The notes beneath the pieces are model-generated. The model saw only the letters and a program-made list of their open reading frames with translations. It was not told the DNA's origin and made no database searches. A stretch of DNA of 64,000 bases from Serratia fonticola (GTDB lineage: Bacteria; Pseudomonadota; Gammaproteobacteria; Enterobacterales; Enterobacteriaceae): positions 558,001 to 622,000 of the forward strand of contig NZ_CP011254.1 in NCBI RefSeq assembly GCF_001006005.1, written 5' to 3'. This document shows positions 17,967 to 27,322 of this stretch, piece by piece (position 1 is the stretch's first letter; each line of letters begins with the position of its first letter). The translations under genes and the position numbers were made by a program.

Positions 17967-19166
17967 ATGAAACAACAAATTCTTATCCTGGGTGCCGGTT
18001 TTGCAGGGATGTGGGCGGCATTGAGCGCGGCACGATTAACCGATCTCCACGATCGTCACGATATCGAGATCACCGTGCTGTCCCCTCAGGCAGAGCTGCG
18101 TGTTCGCCCCCGTTTCTATGAGTCCGAAGTGGAAAACTACGCCGCTCCGCTGCTGCCATTATTCGCAGTAACCGGGGTAAAATTTATCACCGGGGTTGCC
18201 AGTGAGATTGATAGCGCCAGCCAGCAGGTTTGGTACCACAACGAGCAGGACCAACTGACTGCCGTACGTTACGATCGCCTGATCATGGCGACCGGTAGCC
18301 ACATCGCTCATGCCTTGCCTGGAGCACAGCAGCACGCCTTCGACGTCGATCAAATGGAGAGTGCAGCCCGCCTGGAGCGGCATCTTGCTACGTTGGCCGA
18401 GCAGCCTGAGAGCGCCGCACGTAATACCGTCATCGTTTGTGGCGGCGGCTTTACCGGTATTGAGGTGGCCACCGAAATGCCATCACGCTTACGGGCGATC
18501 CTCGGTGATTCAGCTGCAATTCGTGTGATTGTCGTCGATCGCAGCCCGGTGGCGGGAGGCCGTTACAGCGAACAACTGCGCGACGTGATTAGCCAAGCCT
18601 CGCTAGAGCTAGGCGTCGAGTGGCGACTGAATAGCGGGATTAAGGCCATTGACGAGAGCGGGCTGACGCTGAAAAACGGCGAACATATCGCCTCCAGCAC
18701 CGTGATTTTAACCGTGGGCGTACAGGCCAGTCCGTTAACCCGGCAAATCCCGGGTGAGCGCGATCCGCAAGGCAGGCTGCACGTCGATCAGCACTTAAAA
18801 GTGATAGGGCAGAACGCGGTTTATGCGACCGGCGATGTCGCCTTTGCCAGTACTGACGATCAAGGCAATCACGCCCTGATGACCTGCCAGCACGCCATTA
18901 TGTTAGGGCGCTTTGTCGGCCATAACGTCGCCGCCGATCTGATCGGTATTGAACCCTTGCCCTACCGCCAGGTGAATTACGTTACCTGTCTGGATCTGGG
19001 AACCTGGGGCGCGGTCTACAGCGAAGGTTGGGATCAGGTGGTGAAATTCACCAAAGAAGAGGGAAAGAAAATCAAAGTCTCCATTACCAACGAGTTGATC
19101 TATCCCCCGCAGGCGGAACGTGAAGTGGCCTTTGCCGCTGCCGATCCGTTAGCTCCGTTTGTTTGA
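17967..19166 (+). CDS. FAD/NAD(P)-dependent oxidoreductase, type-II NADH dehydrogenase-like
   Basis: 399-aa two-dinucleotide-binding flavoprotein of the NDH-2 family, which passes electrons from NAD(P)H to quinone or another acceptor. FAD-binding ILGAGFAGMWAALSA is at the N-terminus, NAD-binding VIVCGGGFTGIEVATEM near residue 155, and the second FAD motif VYATGDVAFA near 290. The ATG at 17967 has GGAG upstream and restores the FAD motif to the extreme N-terminus; an in-frame ATG at 17943 adds eight residues. It is divergent from the Rrf2 regulator. The C-terminal amphipathic membrane anchor of classical Ndh is not obvious, so the acceptor is uncertain. Confidence 0.85.
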   Translation: MKQQILILGAGFAGMWAALSAARLTDLHDRHDIEITVLSPQAELRVRPRFYESEVENYAAPLLPLFAVTGVKFITGVASEIDSASQQVWYHNEQDQLTAVRYDRLIMATGSHIAHALPGAQQHAFDVDQMESAARLERHLATLAEQPESAARNTVIVCGGGFTGIEVATEMPSRLRAILGDSAAIRVIVVDRSPVAGGRYSEQLRDVISQASLELGVEWRLNSGIKAIDESGLTLKNGEHIASSTVILTVGVQASPLTRQIPGERDPQGRLHVDQHLKVIGQNAVYATGDVAFASTDDQGNHALMTCQHAIMLGRFVGHNVAADLIGIEPLPYRQVNYVTCLDLGTWGAVYSEGWDQVVKFTKEEGKKIKVSITNELIYPPQAEREVAFAAADPLAPFV

Positions 19167-19174
19167 TTGAAATC

Positions 19175-19202
19175 CGTTCCCTCACTACAAAGTGAGGGAA
19201 CG
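19175..19202. terminator. Bidirectional terminator between flavoprotein gene and mscS
   Basis: CGTTCCCTCACT and AGTGAGGGAACG form a 12-bp perfect stem with a 4-nt loop, between the convergent ends of the oxidoreductase and the first mscS. Confidence 0.75.
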
Positions 19203-19210
19203 TCAGATCA

Positions 19211-20077
19211 TTACTCCGGCTGTTCTGCCGCTTTCGCGACATGGCGGACATGCACGTCCATCTGCGGGAATGGAATACCGATCTGGTGGGCATCCAGCTG
19301 ACGCTTGAAGTTTTCCATCAGATCAAAGTACACGTTCCAGTACTCGGCATTGGTGGTCCAGGAGCGAGTCACAAAGTTCAGTGAAGAAGGTGCCATCTCA
19401 TTGAGGCGAACCGTCACGCCTTTATCGTGCATGATGCGCTTATCTGCCGCGATCACATCACCCAACACTTTCTTCACCAGATCGATATCAGCGTCATAGG
19501 CCACACCGACCACGATATCCACACGGCGGTTTGGCTCACGGGAATAGTTGATGATATTGCCCGCGATGATTTTACCGTTCGGCACAACAATGGTTTTGTT
19601 ATCTGAAGTACGCAGCGTGGTGGAGAAGATCTGCACCTGATCTACCGTACCTGAAACGCCACCCAGATCGACAAACTCCCCGGCCCGCAGCGGACGGAAG
19701 GCCACCAGTAGCACACCAGCCGCAAAGTTGGACAAGGAGCCTTGCAACGCCAAACCCACGGCCAGACCGGCCGCACCCAGAACGGCAATTACCGAGGTCG
19801 TCTGAACACCAACGCGCCCCAGCACCGCAATAAAGGTAAACGCCAGGATGCTGTAACGTGCCATCGCAGCCAGGAAATCCGCCACGGTGGCATCGATGCC
19901 ACGCAGCTTCATCACACGGCTGAGCGCATTACTCACTACGCGAGCCACCACCGAACCAATAATGAAAATCACGATTGCGGCAACAATATTCACCGCATAC
20001 TGGATCAGCATATCCTGATGATTGACTAGCCAACTGCTGGCATTGTTAATACCTTCTACTACGTTAAGTTCTTCCAT
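19211..20077 (-). CDS. mscS: Small-conductance mechanosensitive channel (copy 1)
   Basis: Inner-membrane heptameric channel opened by membrane tension during osmotic downshock. It is 288 aa. There are three N-terminal membrane segments; the pore helix TM3 reads [25 protein letters not shown] with the family's Gly/Ala pattern. A cytosolic vestibule follows ([20 protein letters not shown]). The N-terminus [18 protein letters not shown] matches E. coli MscS. It lies in the conserved place near fbaA. A near-identical copy follows at 20415, so either may be the E. coli orthologue. Confidence 0.95.
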   Translation of the reverse strand: MEELNVVEGINNASSWLVNHQDMLIQYAVNIVAAIVIFIIGSVVARVVSNALSRVMKLRGIDATVADFLAAMARYSILAFTFIAVLGRVGVQTTSVIAVLGAAGLAVGLALQGSLSNFAAGVLLVAFRPLRAGEFVDLGGVSGTVDQVQIFSTTLRTSDNKTIVVPNGKIIAGNIINYSREPNRRVDIVVGVAYDADIDLVKKVLGDVIAADKRIMHDKGVTVRLNEMAPSSLNFVTRSWTTNAEYWNVYFDLMENFKRQLDAHQIGIPFPQMDVHVRHVAKAAEQPE

Positions 20078-20414
20078 TCTGACGTCCTACTTGAAATCCC
20101 CTAAGGGAGAAATGAGCAAAATATACTGACGAAACAATATCAGCAAGAAAACCACCGGCTAAGGGTAACCAACATTTTAACGTCGCGCCAACTGCCACAG
20201 GAAAAATCCTGCGCCACCGAAAAAAGTCGCTAGAAAGCTCTTAGATACAGCGGAATATACAAATATACAGCGGAGTGCCAACGGGCGTTACTTTAACAAG
20301 GAGATGTTACGGCAACGCACAGAAATATCCTAAAAAAAATGCCAGTAACCTTAAGTCACCAGCATTCAATATCACGCGGGCATGTGTAAACCATGCTACC
20401 GATACAGGGTGCCA
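20078..20414. other. Intergenic region between the two mscS copies
   Basis: 337 bp with no credible gene. The roughly 110 bp next to mscS copy 1 resembles the region upstream of copy 2. Shared elements include AGAAAACC, TAAGGGTA, CAACATTT and AGGAAAAA in the same order. The promoter was evidently duplicated with the gene. Nothing else was recognised. Confidence 0.55.
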
Positions 20415-21281
20415 TTATTCCGGTTGTTCGGGCGGTTTCTCTATGTGGCGCACATGCACATCCATTTGCGGATAGGGAATGCCAATCTTGTGGGCATCTA
20501 ACTGACGCTTAAAGTTTTCCATCAGGTCAAAATAGACGTTCCAATACTCCGCATTGGTGGTCCAGGAGCGAGTCACAAAATTCAGCGAAGACGGAGCCAT
20601 TTCGTTTAAACGTACGGTGACCCCTTTGTCATGCATGATGCGCTTATCGCCCGCAATCACGTCACCCAGCACTTTTTTCACTACATCAATATCGGCGTCA
20701 TAGGCCACTCCGACCACAATATCCACGCGGCGATTGGGTTCTCGGGAATAGTTGATGATATTGCCAGCGATGATTTTTCCATTGGGCACCATAATGATTT
20801 TGTTATCTGAAGTACGCAGAGTGGTAGAGAAAATATGCACCTGATAGACCGTACCAGCCACACTCCCCAGATCGACATACTCACCTGTGCGCATCGGGCG
20901 AAACACCACTAACACTACCCCTGCGGCAAAGTTGGACAGTGATCCTTGTAGCGCCAAGCCAATCGCCAACCCAGCGGCCCCCAGCACCGCAATCAATGAG
21001 GTGGTCTGCACGCCCACACGCCCCAATACGGCAATGAAGGTGAAGACCAGAATGCTGTAACGCACCATCGCAGCCAAGAAGTCAGAAACGGTGACATCAA
21101 TACCGCGCAGCCTCATTACACGAGTGAGCATATTGCTGACAACACGGGCTATGATCGAACCAATAATGAAAATAACAAGCGCGGTAACGATGTTAACCGC
21201 ATAACGAATCAACAGATCCTGATGATCTATCAACCAACTGCCGGCATGATTAATGCCTTCTACAACGTTGAGATCTTCCAT
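20415..21281 (-). CDS. Small-conductance mechanosensitive channel (copy 2, tandem paralogue)
   Basis: 288-aa MscS homologue differing from copy 1 at scattered positions and ending PPEQPE instead of KAAEQPE. The pore helix [25 protein letters not shown] and the vestibule [20 protein letters not shown] are preserved, so the product should form a channel. Most visible differences lie in the membrane helices and the beta domain (for example [13 protein letters not shown] against [13 protein letters not shown]). The tandem, same-strand layout with a shared upstream sequence indicates segmental duplication. Mixed heptamers are possible but unproven. Confidence 0.93.
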   Translation of the reverse strand: MEDLNVVEGINHAGSWLIDHQDLLIRYAVNIVTALVIFIIGSIIARVVSNMLTRVMRLRGIDVTVSDFLAAMVRYSILVFTFIAVLGRVGVQTTSLIAVLGAAGLAIGLALQGSLSNFAAGVVLVVFRPMRTGEYVDLGSVAGTVYQVHIFSTTLRTSDNKIIMVPNGKIIAGNIINYSREPNRRVDIVVGVAYDADIDVVKKVLGDVIAGDKRIMHDKGVTVRLNEMAPSSLNFVTRSWTTNAEYWNVYFDLMENFKRQLDAHKIGIPYPQMDVHVRHIEKPPEQPE

Positions 21282-21526
21282 TCATGTATTCCTACTTTAT
21301 TTCCCCCAAATAGCGGGAATAGGCGAAATAAACCGACACTTAATGCCGGTCAGAAAACCGCAGCTTAAGGGTATGCAACATTTCAACCCGACGCCAATCG
21401 CCATAGGAAAAAACTCCTTTGGTATAACCACATAGCAATTCCCTTTACTGGCACGTGAACAGCGCCGGCCAGGTCAACTATGATGAAACTAGCCATACTG
21501 GCAAAATAAACGACAAGGAACGCGCA

Positions 21527-22198
21527 GTGATCGACCTTCCCCTCTCAATCAAGCACTATTGGCAAGTACGCCCCAGATTATTGATTTCGGTAGGTGCTGG
21601 GCTTGTGTGTGTCGGGCTGCTTCCTGCTCATCTGCCATGGCTGCAACGGCTGATCGTTGGTTGGAACGTGATGGCCTGGATCTATTTATTGTGCCTTTGG
21701 CATCTGATGCTGGGCTGCACACCACAACGTACCCGGCAATTGGCACGCAAGCAGGACGAGAGTGCCAGCCAGGTATTGGCGCTGGTCAGTTTGGGCTGCG
21801 TGGTGAGCATTCTGGCTATCCTGTTTGAATTGAGCACCGCCAAACAGGTCAGCGATTCGTTGAAAACGCTACATCTGGCCCTGACCGGCTCCACACTGGT
21901 GGTTTCCTGGCTGCTGCTACCCACGGCATTCACCATGCACTACGCCCATCTGTTTTACCGCCAGCGGGCCAATACGGAGGTGTTACCGCTATTGTTTCCC
22001 GGCAAGCTGACCGAGCCAAACTATTGGGACTTCGCTTATTTCTCCTTCACCATTGCCGTGGCGTCACAAACTGCCGACGTGGCCGTGGGCACCGCAGACG
22101 TGCGTAAAATTACCCTACTGCAATCGGTGATCTCTTTTGTCTTCAATATCTTGATACTGGGATTGTCGATTAACGTCGGGGCGGGGTTATTGGGGTAG
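21527..22198 (+). CDS. DUF1345 family inner-membrane protein
   Basis: 223-aa membrane protein with about five hydrophobic segments (LLISVGAGLVCVGLLP, VLALVSLGCVVSILAILF, LVVSWLLLPTAFTMHYA and others). It ends with the DUF1345 signature NYWDFAYFSFTIAVASQTADVAV and a final helix. The function of the family is unknown. The GTG at 21527 is preferred because AAGGA lies 7 nt upstream. The frame is open to another GTG at 21455, which would add a polar 24-residue extension. It is divergent from mscS copy 2 and convergent with fbaA. Confidence 0.82.
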   Translation: MIDLPLSIKHYWQVRPRLLISVGAGLVCVGLLPAHLPWLQRLIVGWNVMAWIYLLCLWHLMLGCTPQRTRQLARKQDESASQVLALVSLGCVVSILAILFELSTAKQVSDSLKTLHLALTGSTLVVSWLLLPTAFTMHYAHLFYRQRANTEVLPLLFPGKLTEPNYWDFAYFSFTIAVASQTADVAVGTADVRKITLLQSVISFVFNILILGLSINVGAGLLG

Positions 22199-22210
22199 CT
22201 GATTAGGTGA

Positions 22211-22310
22211 ACGGGCGCAGCATGCAGCGCCCCTACGGTCGAACATGCTCGCCACTACAAATACATTGTCACGAGTCTTACCCTGTAGGGGCGCCGCATG
22301 CTGCGCCCGC
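22211..22310. repeat. Inverted pair of REP-like palindromes
   Basis: Copies at 22211-22236 and 22285-22310 face each other, separated by about 48 bp. The first is followed by GGTCGAACATG, an extension also seen at 26301-26323, 56127-56147 and 57208-57230. They are located between the convergent DUF1345 gene and fbaA. Confidence 0.8.
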
Positions 22311-22320
22311 TTCATCATAA

Positions 22321-22344
22321 AAAAGGCTCCCGAGGGAGCCTTTT
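22321..22344. terminator. Terminator of fbaA (bidirectional)
   Basis: AAAAGGCTCCC and GGGAGCCTTTT form an 11-bp stem flanked by A and T runs, 28 bp after the fbaA stop codon. It is a classic intrinsic terminator readable on both strands. Confidence 0.85.
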
Positions 22345-22371
22345 AGCGTCAATCTGTACGAAGGGACGCTA

Positions 22372-23451
22372 TTACAGTACGTCTACCGCGTTCAGTTCTT
22401 TGAATGCCAGTTCCAGACGGGTGATCATGGAAGTCTGAGCAGCACGAGTCCATACGCGTGGATCGTAGTATTTCTTGTTCGGCTTGTCGGCACCTTCTGG
22501 GTTACCCAGTTGGCCCTGCAGATAGCCTTCGTTCTTTTTGTAGTAGTTCAGGATACCTTCCCAAGTTGCCCACTGGGTGTCGGTATCGATGTTCATTTTC
22601 ACTACGCCGTAGCTGACCGCTTCTTTGATTTCTGCTGCGGTAGAACCTGAACCACCGTGGAACACGAAGTTCAACGCATTGTGCGGCAGGTTGTGTTTCT
22701 TGGAAACATAGTCCTGAGAATCACGCAGAATGGTTGGGGTCAGTTTCACGTTGCCTGGCTTGTAAACACCGTGCACGTTGCCGAAAGAGGCAGCGATGGT
22801 GAAGCGTGGGCTGATAGCGTTCAGTTTTTCGTACGCGTAATCAACGTCTTGTGGCTGAGTGTACAGGGAAGAAGCGTCCATGTGGCTGTTGTCTACACCA
22901 TCTTCTTCACCGCCGGTGCAGCCCAGTTCGATTTCCAGGGTCATACCGATCTTCGCCATGCGGGTCAGGTACTTGCTGCAAATTTCGATGTTTTCTTCCA
23001 GTGATTCTTCAGACAGGTCGATCATGTGTGAAGAGAACAGTGGCTTACCGGTCGCCGCGAAGTGCTTCTCACCCGCGTCCAACAGGCCGTCTAACCATGG
23101 CAGCAGTTTCTTCGCGCAGTGGTCGGTGTGCAGGATCACTGGCACGCCGTAATGTTCAGCCATCTGATGCACGTGGTGCGCGCCAGAGATTGCGCCCAGG
23201 ATCGCAGCACCTTGTGGCACGTCAGTTTTGATGCCTTTACCCGCGATAAAGCCAGCACCGCCGTTAGAGAACTGAACGATTACTGGAGCACGCACCTTGG
23301 CTGCTGTTTCCAGCACTGCGTTGATGGAGTCGGTACCCACGCAGTTTACCGCTGGCAGTGCAAAGTTGTTCTCTTTGGCAACTGCGAAAACTTTCTGCAC
23401 GTCATCACCTGTGATGACACCTGGTTTTACGAAATCAAAAATTTTAGACAT
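22372..23451 (-). CDS. fbaA: Fructose-bisphosphate aldolase, class II
   Basis: Zinc-dependent glycolytic aldolase splitting fructose-1,6-bisphosphate. It is 359 aa from the ATG at 23451 (MSKIFDFVKPGVITGDDVQKV), as in E. coli; an in-frame start at 23496 adds 15 unsupported residues. Zinc and catalytic elements are visible in VILHTDHCAKKLLPW, IELGCTGGEEDGVDNS, FGNVHGVYKPGNV and FVFHGGSGST. It is the last gene of epd-pgk-fbaA and ends at a strong terminator. Confidence 0.98.
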   Translation of the reverse strand: MSKIFDFVKPGVITGDDVQKVFAVAKENNFALPAVNCVGTDSINAVLETAAKVRAPVIVQFSNGGAGFIAGKGIKTDVPQGAAILGAISGAHHVHQMAEHYGVPVILHTDHCAKKLLPWLDGLLDAGEKHFAATGKPLFSSHMIDLSEESLEENIEICSKYLTRMAKIGMTLEIELGCTGGEEDGVDNSHMDASSLYTQPQDVDYAYEKLNAISPRFTIAASFGNVHGVYKPGNVKLTPTILRDSQDYVSKKHNLPHNALNFVFHGGSGSTAAEIKEAVSYGVVKMNIDTDTQWATWEGILNYYKKNEGYLQGQLGNPEGADKPNKKYYDPRVWTRAAQTSMITRLELAFKELNAVDVL

Positions 23452-23471
23452 TAGACGTTGTCCTGTTTCGT

Positions 23472-23520
23472 TGGCCGTATACCCGTCGTCTTGCAAGCTA
23501 CAACCTGCAAGCTAGTGGTA
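23472..23520. repeat. Partial copy of a larger palindromic repeat
   Basis: CCGTATACCCGTCGTCTTG and CAAGCTACAAC resemble the left end of the palindrome at 44463-44590. It lies in the pgk-fbaA gap. Only one end is recognisable. Confidence 0.45.
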
Positions 23521-23607
23521 GCGATGGATAAATAGCGATTTTTTTACCCCCACAGCTCAGCTGGGGAGCATAAACAAACGGGCGGCTTGCGCCCCCCGTT
23601 ATCTGAA

Positions 23608-24771
23608 TTACTGCTTAGCGCGCTCTTCCAGCATCACTACTGCAGGCAGAGGTTTCCCTTCAACGAATTCCAGGAAGGCGCCGCCGCCGGTAGAGATGTA
23701 GGAAATTTTGTCAGCGATACCGAACAGATCGATAGCTGCCAGGGTGTCGCCGCCGCCTGCAATGGAGAAGGCTTCGCTATCTGCGATAGCGCGTGCAACG
23801 ATTTCGGTGCCACGACGGAAGTTAGGGAACTCGAATACGCCAACCGGGCCATTCCACAGAATGGTTTTGGCGTTCTTCAGGATAACGGCCAGACGCTCGG
23901 CAGAGACATCGCCCATATCCAGAATTTGCTCGTTGTCCTGGATCTCGTTGGCCTGCTTCACAGTGGCCACTGCGGTTTCAGAGAACTCGGTTGCTACGCG
24001 TACGTCGGTTGGCACCGGAATATCGCAGGTTTCCAACAGTTTTTGCGCGTTCGGGATCAGATCGGGTTCGTACAGGGACTGCCCCACGTTATTCCCTTGT
24101 GCCGCCACGAAGGTGTTAGCGATGCCGCCACCAACGATCAGCTGATCGGCGATCTTGGACAGAGAATCCAGCACGGTCAGTTTGGTAGACACTTTAGAAC
24201 CACCAACGATAGCCACCATTGGGCGAGCCGGGTTACCCAGCGCTTTGCCCAGGGCTTCCAGTTCCGCAGACAGCAGCGGGCCTGCACAGGCAACCGGAGC
24301 AAATTTGCCCACGCCATGTGTAGAAGCCTGTGCACGGTGTGCGGTACCAAAGGCGTCCATCACATACACGTCGCACAGCGCAGCATATTTCTTGGACAGC
24401 ACTTCGTCGTCTTTCTTCTCGCCTTTGTTGAAGCGAACGTTTTCCAGAACAACCAGTTCACCTTCTGCAACGTCAACGCCTTCCAGATAATCCTTCGCCA
24501 GACGGACTGGGGATTTCAGATGCTCTTTCAGGTAGTTGACCACTGGCAGCAGGGAGAACTCTTCGTTGTACTCGCCTTCGGTAGGACGACCCAGGTGGGA
24601 AGTTACCATCACGCGGGCGCCTTGTTTCAGCGCAGCTTCGATAGTTGGCAGGGAGGCACGGATACGCGCATCTGAAGTCACTTTGCCGTCTTTCACTGGT
24701 ACGTTCAGATCGGAACGGATCAGAACGCGTTTACCCGCCAGATCCAGATCGGACATCTTAATTACAGACAT
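23608..24771 (-). CDS. pgk: Phosphoglycerate kinase
   Basis: Glycolytic kinase forming ATP from 1,3-bisphosphoglycerate. It is 387 aa from the ATG at 24771 ([21 protein letters not shown]), the E. coli length; the longer frame to 24828 is unsupported. Conserved features are [33 protein letters not shown] and the nucleotide-binding [10 protein letters not shown] near residue 350. It sits between epd (72-bp gap) and fbaA in the usual gluconeogenic/glycolytic operon. Confidence 0.98.
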   Translation of the reverse strand: MSVIKMSDLDLAGKRVLIRSDLNVPVKDGKVTSDARIRASLPTIEAALKQGARVMVTSHLGRPTEGEYNEEFSLLPVVNYLKEHLKSPVRLAKDYLEGVDVAEGELVVLENVRFNKGEKKDDEVLSKKYAALCDVYVMDAFGTAHRAQASTHGVGKFAPVACAGPLLSAELEALGKALGNPARPMVAIVGGSKVSTKLTVLDSLSKIADQLIVGGGIANTFVAAQGNNVGQSLYEPDLIPNAQKLLETCDIPVPTDVRVATEFSETAVATVKQANEIQDNEQILDMGDVSAERLAVILKNAKTILWNGPVGVFEFPNFRRGTEIVARAIADSEAFSIAGGGDTLAAIDLFGIADKISYISTGGGAFLEFVEGKPLPAVVMLEERAKQ

Positions 24772-24843
24772 GGTGAACCCTCTTTGTTGATTCTCTATAA
24801 AGTTGCCTGAGCGACGCATCAACACCACGTTGATAGCGCCTTA

Positions 24844-25860
24844 CTAGAAACCGCTTGCGGCCATTGCCCGTGTTGTATCCAACATCCGGTTGGCAAAGCC
24901 CCATTCGTTATCACACCAGACCAAGGTCTTGATCAGGTGCTGTCCGCTGACCCGGGTTTGCGTCCCATCAACGATGGCACTGTGCGGGTCATGGTTAAAA
25001 TCAATCGAGACTAATGGTAGTTCTGTATAGTCAACTATACCACGAAATGATCCCTGTGCCGCCTTTTGCAACAGCTGGTTTACCTCTGTGACCAACACCT
25101 TCGAGCTCACGCTGACGCTAAGATCGATGGCCGTTACGTTGATCGTCGGCACCCGCACGGAGATCGCTTCAAAACGATCGCAAAACTGCGGGAAGATGCG
25201 CGTAATGCCCGCTGCCAGCTTGGTGTCGACCGGTATAATCGACTGGCTCGCCGCGCGGGTACGTCGCAAATCCTGATGATAGGCGTCTATCACCGGCTGA
25301 TCGTTCATCGAGGAGTGGATGGTGGTAACCGTGCCGGACTCAATGCTGTAGGCATCGTCCAACAGCTTGATAATCGGAATAATGCAGTTGGTGGTACAGG
25401 AGGCATTGGACACGATGCGATGCTCGCCACGCAGCGTTTGGTGGTTAACCCCAAACACGATGGTTGCATCCAGATCGTTACCGCCCGGATGGGCAAACAG
25501 CACTTTTTTTGCCCCTGCCGCCAGATGAGCTTCGCCATCTGCCCTGCTGCCGTACACACCGCTGCAATCCAGCACCACATCCACGCCCAGTTCGCCCCAG
25601 GGCAACTGGTCCAGCTCTGGCTGATGCAACAAACGAATGCTGTCATCCCCCACGCTCAACACGTCACATTCCTGGCGCACATCCCAGGCAAAGCGGCCGT
25701 GGCTGGAGTCATATTTCAGCAGGTGGGCCATCCCCTCGGCATGTGCCAGTTCGTTGATGGCGACGACAGAAATTTCGGCGCGTCGTCCCGATTCGTACAG
25801 TGCGCGTAAAACGCTGCGGCCAATACGGCCAAAGCCGTTTATCGCTATGCGGATGGTCAT
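24844..25860 (-). CDS. epd: D-erythrose-4-phosphate dehydrogenase
   Basis: GAPDH-family enzyme oxidising erythrose-4-phosphate, the first step of pyridoxal phosphate synthesis. It is 338 aa from the ATG at 25860 ([23 protein letters not shown]), preceded by GGGAG. The frame is open to 26073, but that part reads as noise and overlaps the Cra site. The catalytic cysteine lies in [15 protein letters not shown]. The substrate is supplied by transketolase (tktA), also in this window. It is the first gene of epd-pgk-fbaA, with Cra- and CRP-like sites upstream. Confidence 0.97.
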   Translation of the reverse strand: MTIRIAINGFGRIGRSVLRALYESGRRAEISVVAINELAHAEGMAHLLKYDSSHGRFAWDVRQECDVLSVGDDSIRLLHQPELDQLPWGELGVDVVLDCSGVYGSRADGEAHLAAGAKKVLFAHPGGNDLDATIVFGVNHQTLRGEHRIVSNASCTTNCIIPIIKLLDDAYSIESGTVTTIHSSMNDQPVIDAYHQDLRRTRAASQSIIPVDTKLAAGITRIFPQFCDRFEAISVRVPTINVTAIDLSVSVSSKVLVTEVNQLLQKAAQGSFRGIVDYTELPLVSIDFNHDPHSAIVDGTQTRVSGQHLIKTLVWCDNEWGFANRMLDTTRAMAASGF

Positions 25861-26044
25861 GCTACTCCCTGAAAAAGGGCGCTCCCTGGCGGTGGTGTTC
25901 CGCTTGAAGGATCGCGCAGACTGATTATCTCGCCTAGAGTACTTTAGCGTACCGCCTGCTGTGAATCGCTGCTTTGCATTATTCGTCAAACCTCGTTGCT
26001 CATCGCAACCACTCACTCTGCATTTCCACTGACAACAGTGATAA

Positions 26045-26058
26045 CTGAAACGCTTCAG
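26045..26058. promoter_or_regulatory. Cra (FruR) operator
   Basis: CTGAAACGCTTCAG matches the Cra consensus CTGAAACGNTTCAG in all fixed positions. It lies 185 bp upstream of epd. Cra control of epd-pgk-fba is established in E. coli. Confidence 0.75.
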
Positions 26059-26137
26059 CCGAGCATAAACCAAAGTTTTGCCAAAAGGAACAGGCGCAAT
26101 GCGCTGCCTGTCATGTCGAGGGGACTTTGCGAAAATA

Positions 26138-26160
26138 AAATGATCTAGCGCACATTTTTA
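26138..26160. promoter_or_regulatory. Possible CRP site upstream of epd
   Basis: AAAATGATCTAGCGCACATTTT has the symmetric ends of a CRP site, with imperfect TGTGA/TCACA cores (ATGAT and GCACA). It is weaker than the neighbouring Cra site. Confidence 0.4.
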
Positions 26161-26324
26161 CCCTCAGCCCCCGCTAGCCGAATTGAGTTCGAATGCGCAA
26201 ATGACTTGCCGGTAACGTCAAGACCACCATAATAGACCCTGCGTTTGTTAGGTGAAGCAAATGCTGATGGAAATATTCTTTACCCTCAGATTGCTGAATG
26301 GGTAGGGGTCGCAGATGTTCGACC

Positions 26325-26350
26325 GTAGGGGCGCTGCATGCTGCGCCCGC
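26325..26350 (+). repeat. REP-like palindrome with extended arm
   Basis: GTAGGGGCGCTGCATG then CTGCGCCCGC. It is preceded by GGTAGGGGTCGCAGATG and TTCGACC (26301-26323), the extended arm shared with other copies. Confidence 0.8.
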
Positions 26351-26433
26351 CTAGCAGCGGCCCCCATGTTGTGAGCCTGTGGGGAAATGTCTGCAGTCTC
26401 TCTATCTTTTACTGTTTTCTACAAGGAACCAAG

Positions 26434-26721
26434 ATGAGTGAAATCAAAGTAGTCGCCCTGATCAAAGCCATGCCAGAACACCGTGCTGCGGTAGACAAAG
26501 CCGTGCGCGCCATGGTCGCCCCAAGCCGTTCCGAGCCAGGCTGCATCCAATATGATTTGCATGAAGAGCAGGGCCATCCGGGCGCTTTCGTATTTATCGA
26601 ACGCTGGACTTCTGAGCAAGCGCTGAAAGAGCATATGGCGATGTCTTACCACGATGCCTTCCTGGCCGAATTGGAAGGGAAACTGGTCAGTCTGGAAGTG
26701 AAAAAACTGACTCAGCTGTAA
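26434..26721 (+). CDS. Antibiotic biosynthesis monooxygenase (ABM) domain protein
   Basis: 95-aa single-domain protein of the ABM/YgiN-like fold: MSEIKVVALIKAMPEHRAAVDKAVRAMV, then GCIQYDLHEEQGHPGAFVFIERWTSEQALKEHM. Members include cofactor-free quinol monooxygenases and many uncharacterised enzymes. The ATG at 26434 follows AAGGAA; the frame extends upstream but through a REP-like repeat. It stands alone between epd and the fimbrial operon, so the substrate is unknown. Confidence 0.85.
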   Translation: MSEIKVVALIKAMPEHRAAVDKAVRAMVAPSRSEPGCIQYDLHEEQGHPGAFVFIERWTSEQALKEHMAMSYHDAFLAELEGKLVSLEVKKLTQL

Positions 26722-26773
26722 TCGTATCGATGAGGGGCACAGCCTGATGCGCCCCTTTACGTTGCCTCACCCT

Positions 26774-27280
26774 CTATTCATAAGACAGCGTGTAATGCAG
26801 TAAACGCGCAAAATTCCCTGGCTGAACCGCACCGGTTTTTACCATATAGGCAGAATAGAGCAGCACGTTATCCCCGCTCTGGATCTTCTGCCCGCCAGAC
26901 TTTTGACCAAAATTCAGCCGATTACCGGCACCATCGAGCAGGCTTAGTCCCACCCCGCTAACGCCATCAACCGGGATCACCGACCCAATTGCCCCTTTGC
27001 CGGTTTTATCAAACAGGGTTTTGACGATCTTGTCTGCGGTATTGCAACCATACAGGCGGATAGTGAACGGGACCGGGGTAGATTGCCCTTTAGTATCCAG
27101 CTCGGCGGTCGATATCTCCCCCAGGTAAACCGTCTGATTGTCATCACCCACCACAATATTGCAGGTGGCAATCGTGATACGGCCTTTGAATATCGTCCTG
27201 CTGCTGGCTACCAATTCAGCCTGCGCCATATTAGCCAACGACGCAGAGAACAATAATAAATAAATCAGTTTTTTCATCAT
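26774..27280 (-). CDS. Fimbrial minor subunit (type 1 pilin fold)
   Basis: 168-aa secreted pilin-like protein. The signal peptide MMKKLIYLLLFSASLANMAQA is followed by a mature domain with two cysteines (IATCNIVVG, LYGCNTADK), as in type 1 pilins. The C-terminal LLHYTLSYE carries the alternating hydrophobic strand and penultimate tyrosine read by the chaperone and usher. It is the last gene of the fimbrial operon, 42 bp after the adhesin-like gene. It is probably a minor or terminator subunit. Confidence 0.88.
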   Translation of the reverse strand: MMKKLIYLLLFSASLANMAQAELVASSRTIFKGRITIATCNIVVGDDNQTVYLGEISTAELDTKGQSTPVPFTIRLYGCNTADKIVKTLFDKTGKGAIGSVIPVDGVSGVGLSLLDGAGNRLNFGQKSGGQKIQSGDNVLLYSAYMVKTGAVQPGNFARLLHYTLSYE

Positions 27281-27322
27281 TCACTCCAAATAACGAGGAA
27301 CCAGACGGCCCCCCGTTAGCAA

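Larger units (their letters stand above)
25861..26433. promoter_or_regulatory. epd upstream region
   Basis: 573 bp between divergent epd and the small monooxygenase gene. It holds a strong Cra operator (26045-26058), a weaker CRP-like site (26138-26160) and a REP-like palindrome (26325-26350). No other gene was recognised; frames running through it are fragments. Confidence 0.6.

Noticed and set aside
23587..24675. 362-codon plus-strand frame opposite pgk
   Set aside because: Antisense shadow of a highly conserved gene with strong codon bias; the product has no recognisable domains.
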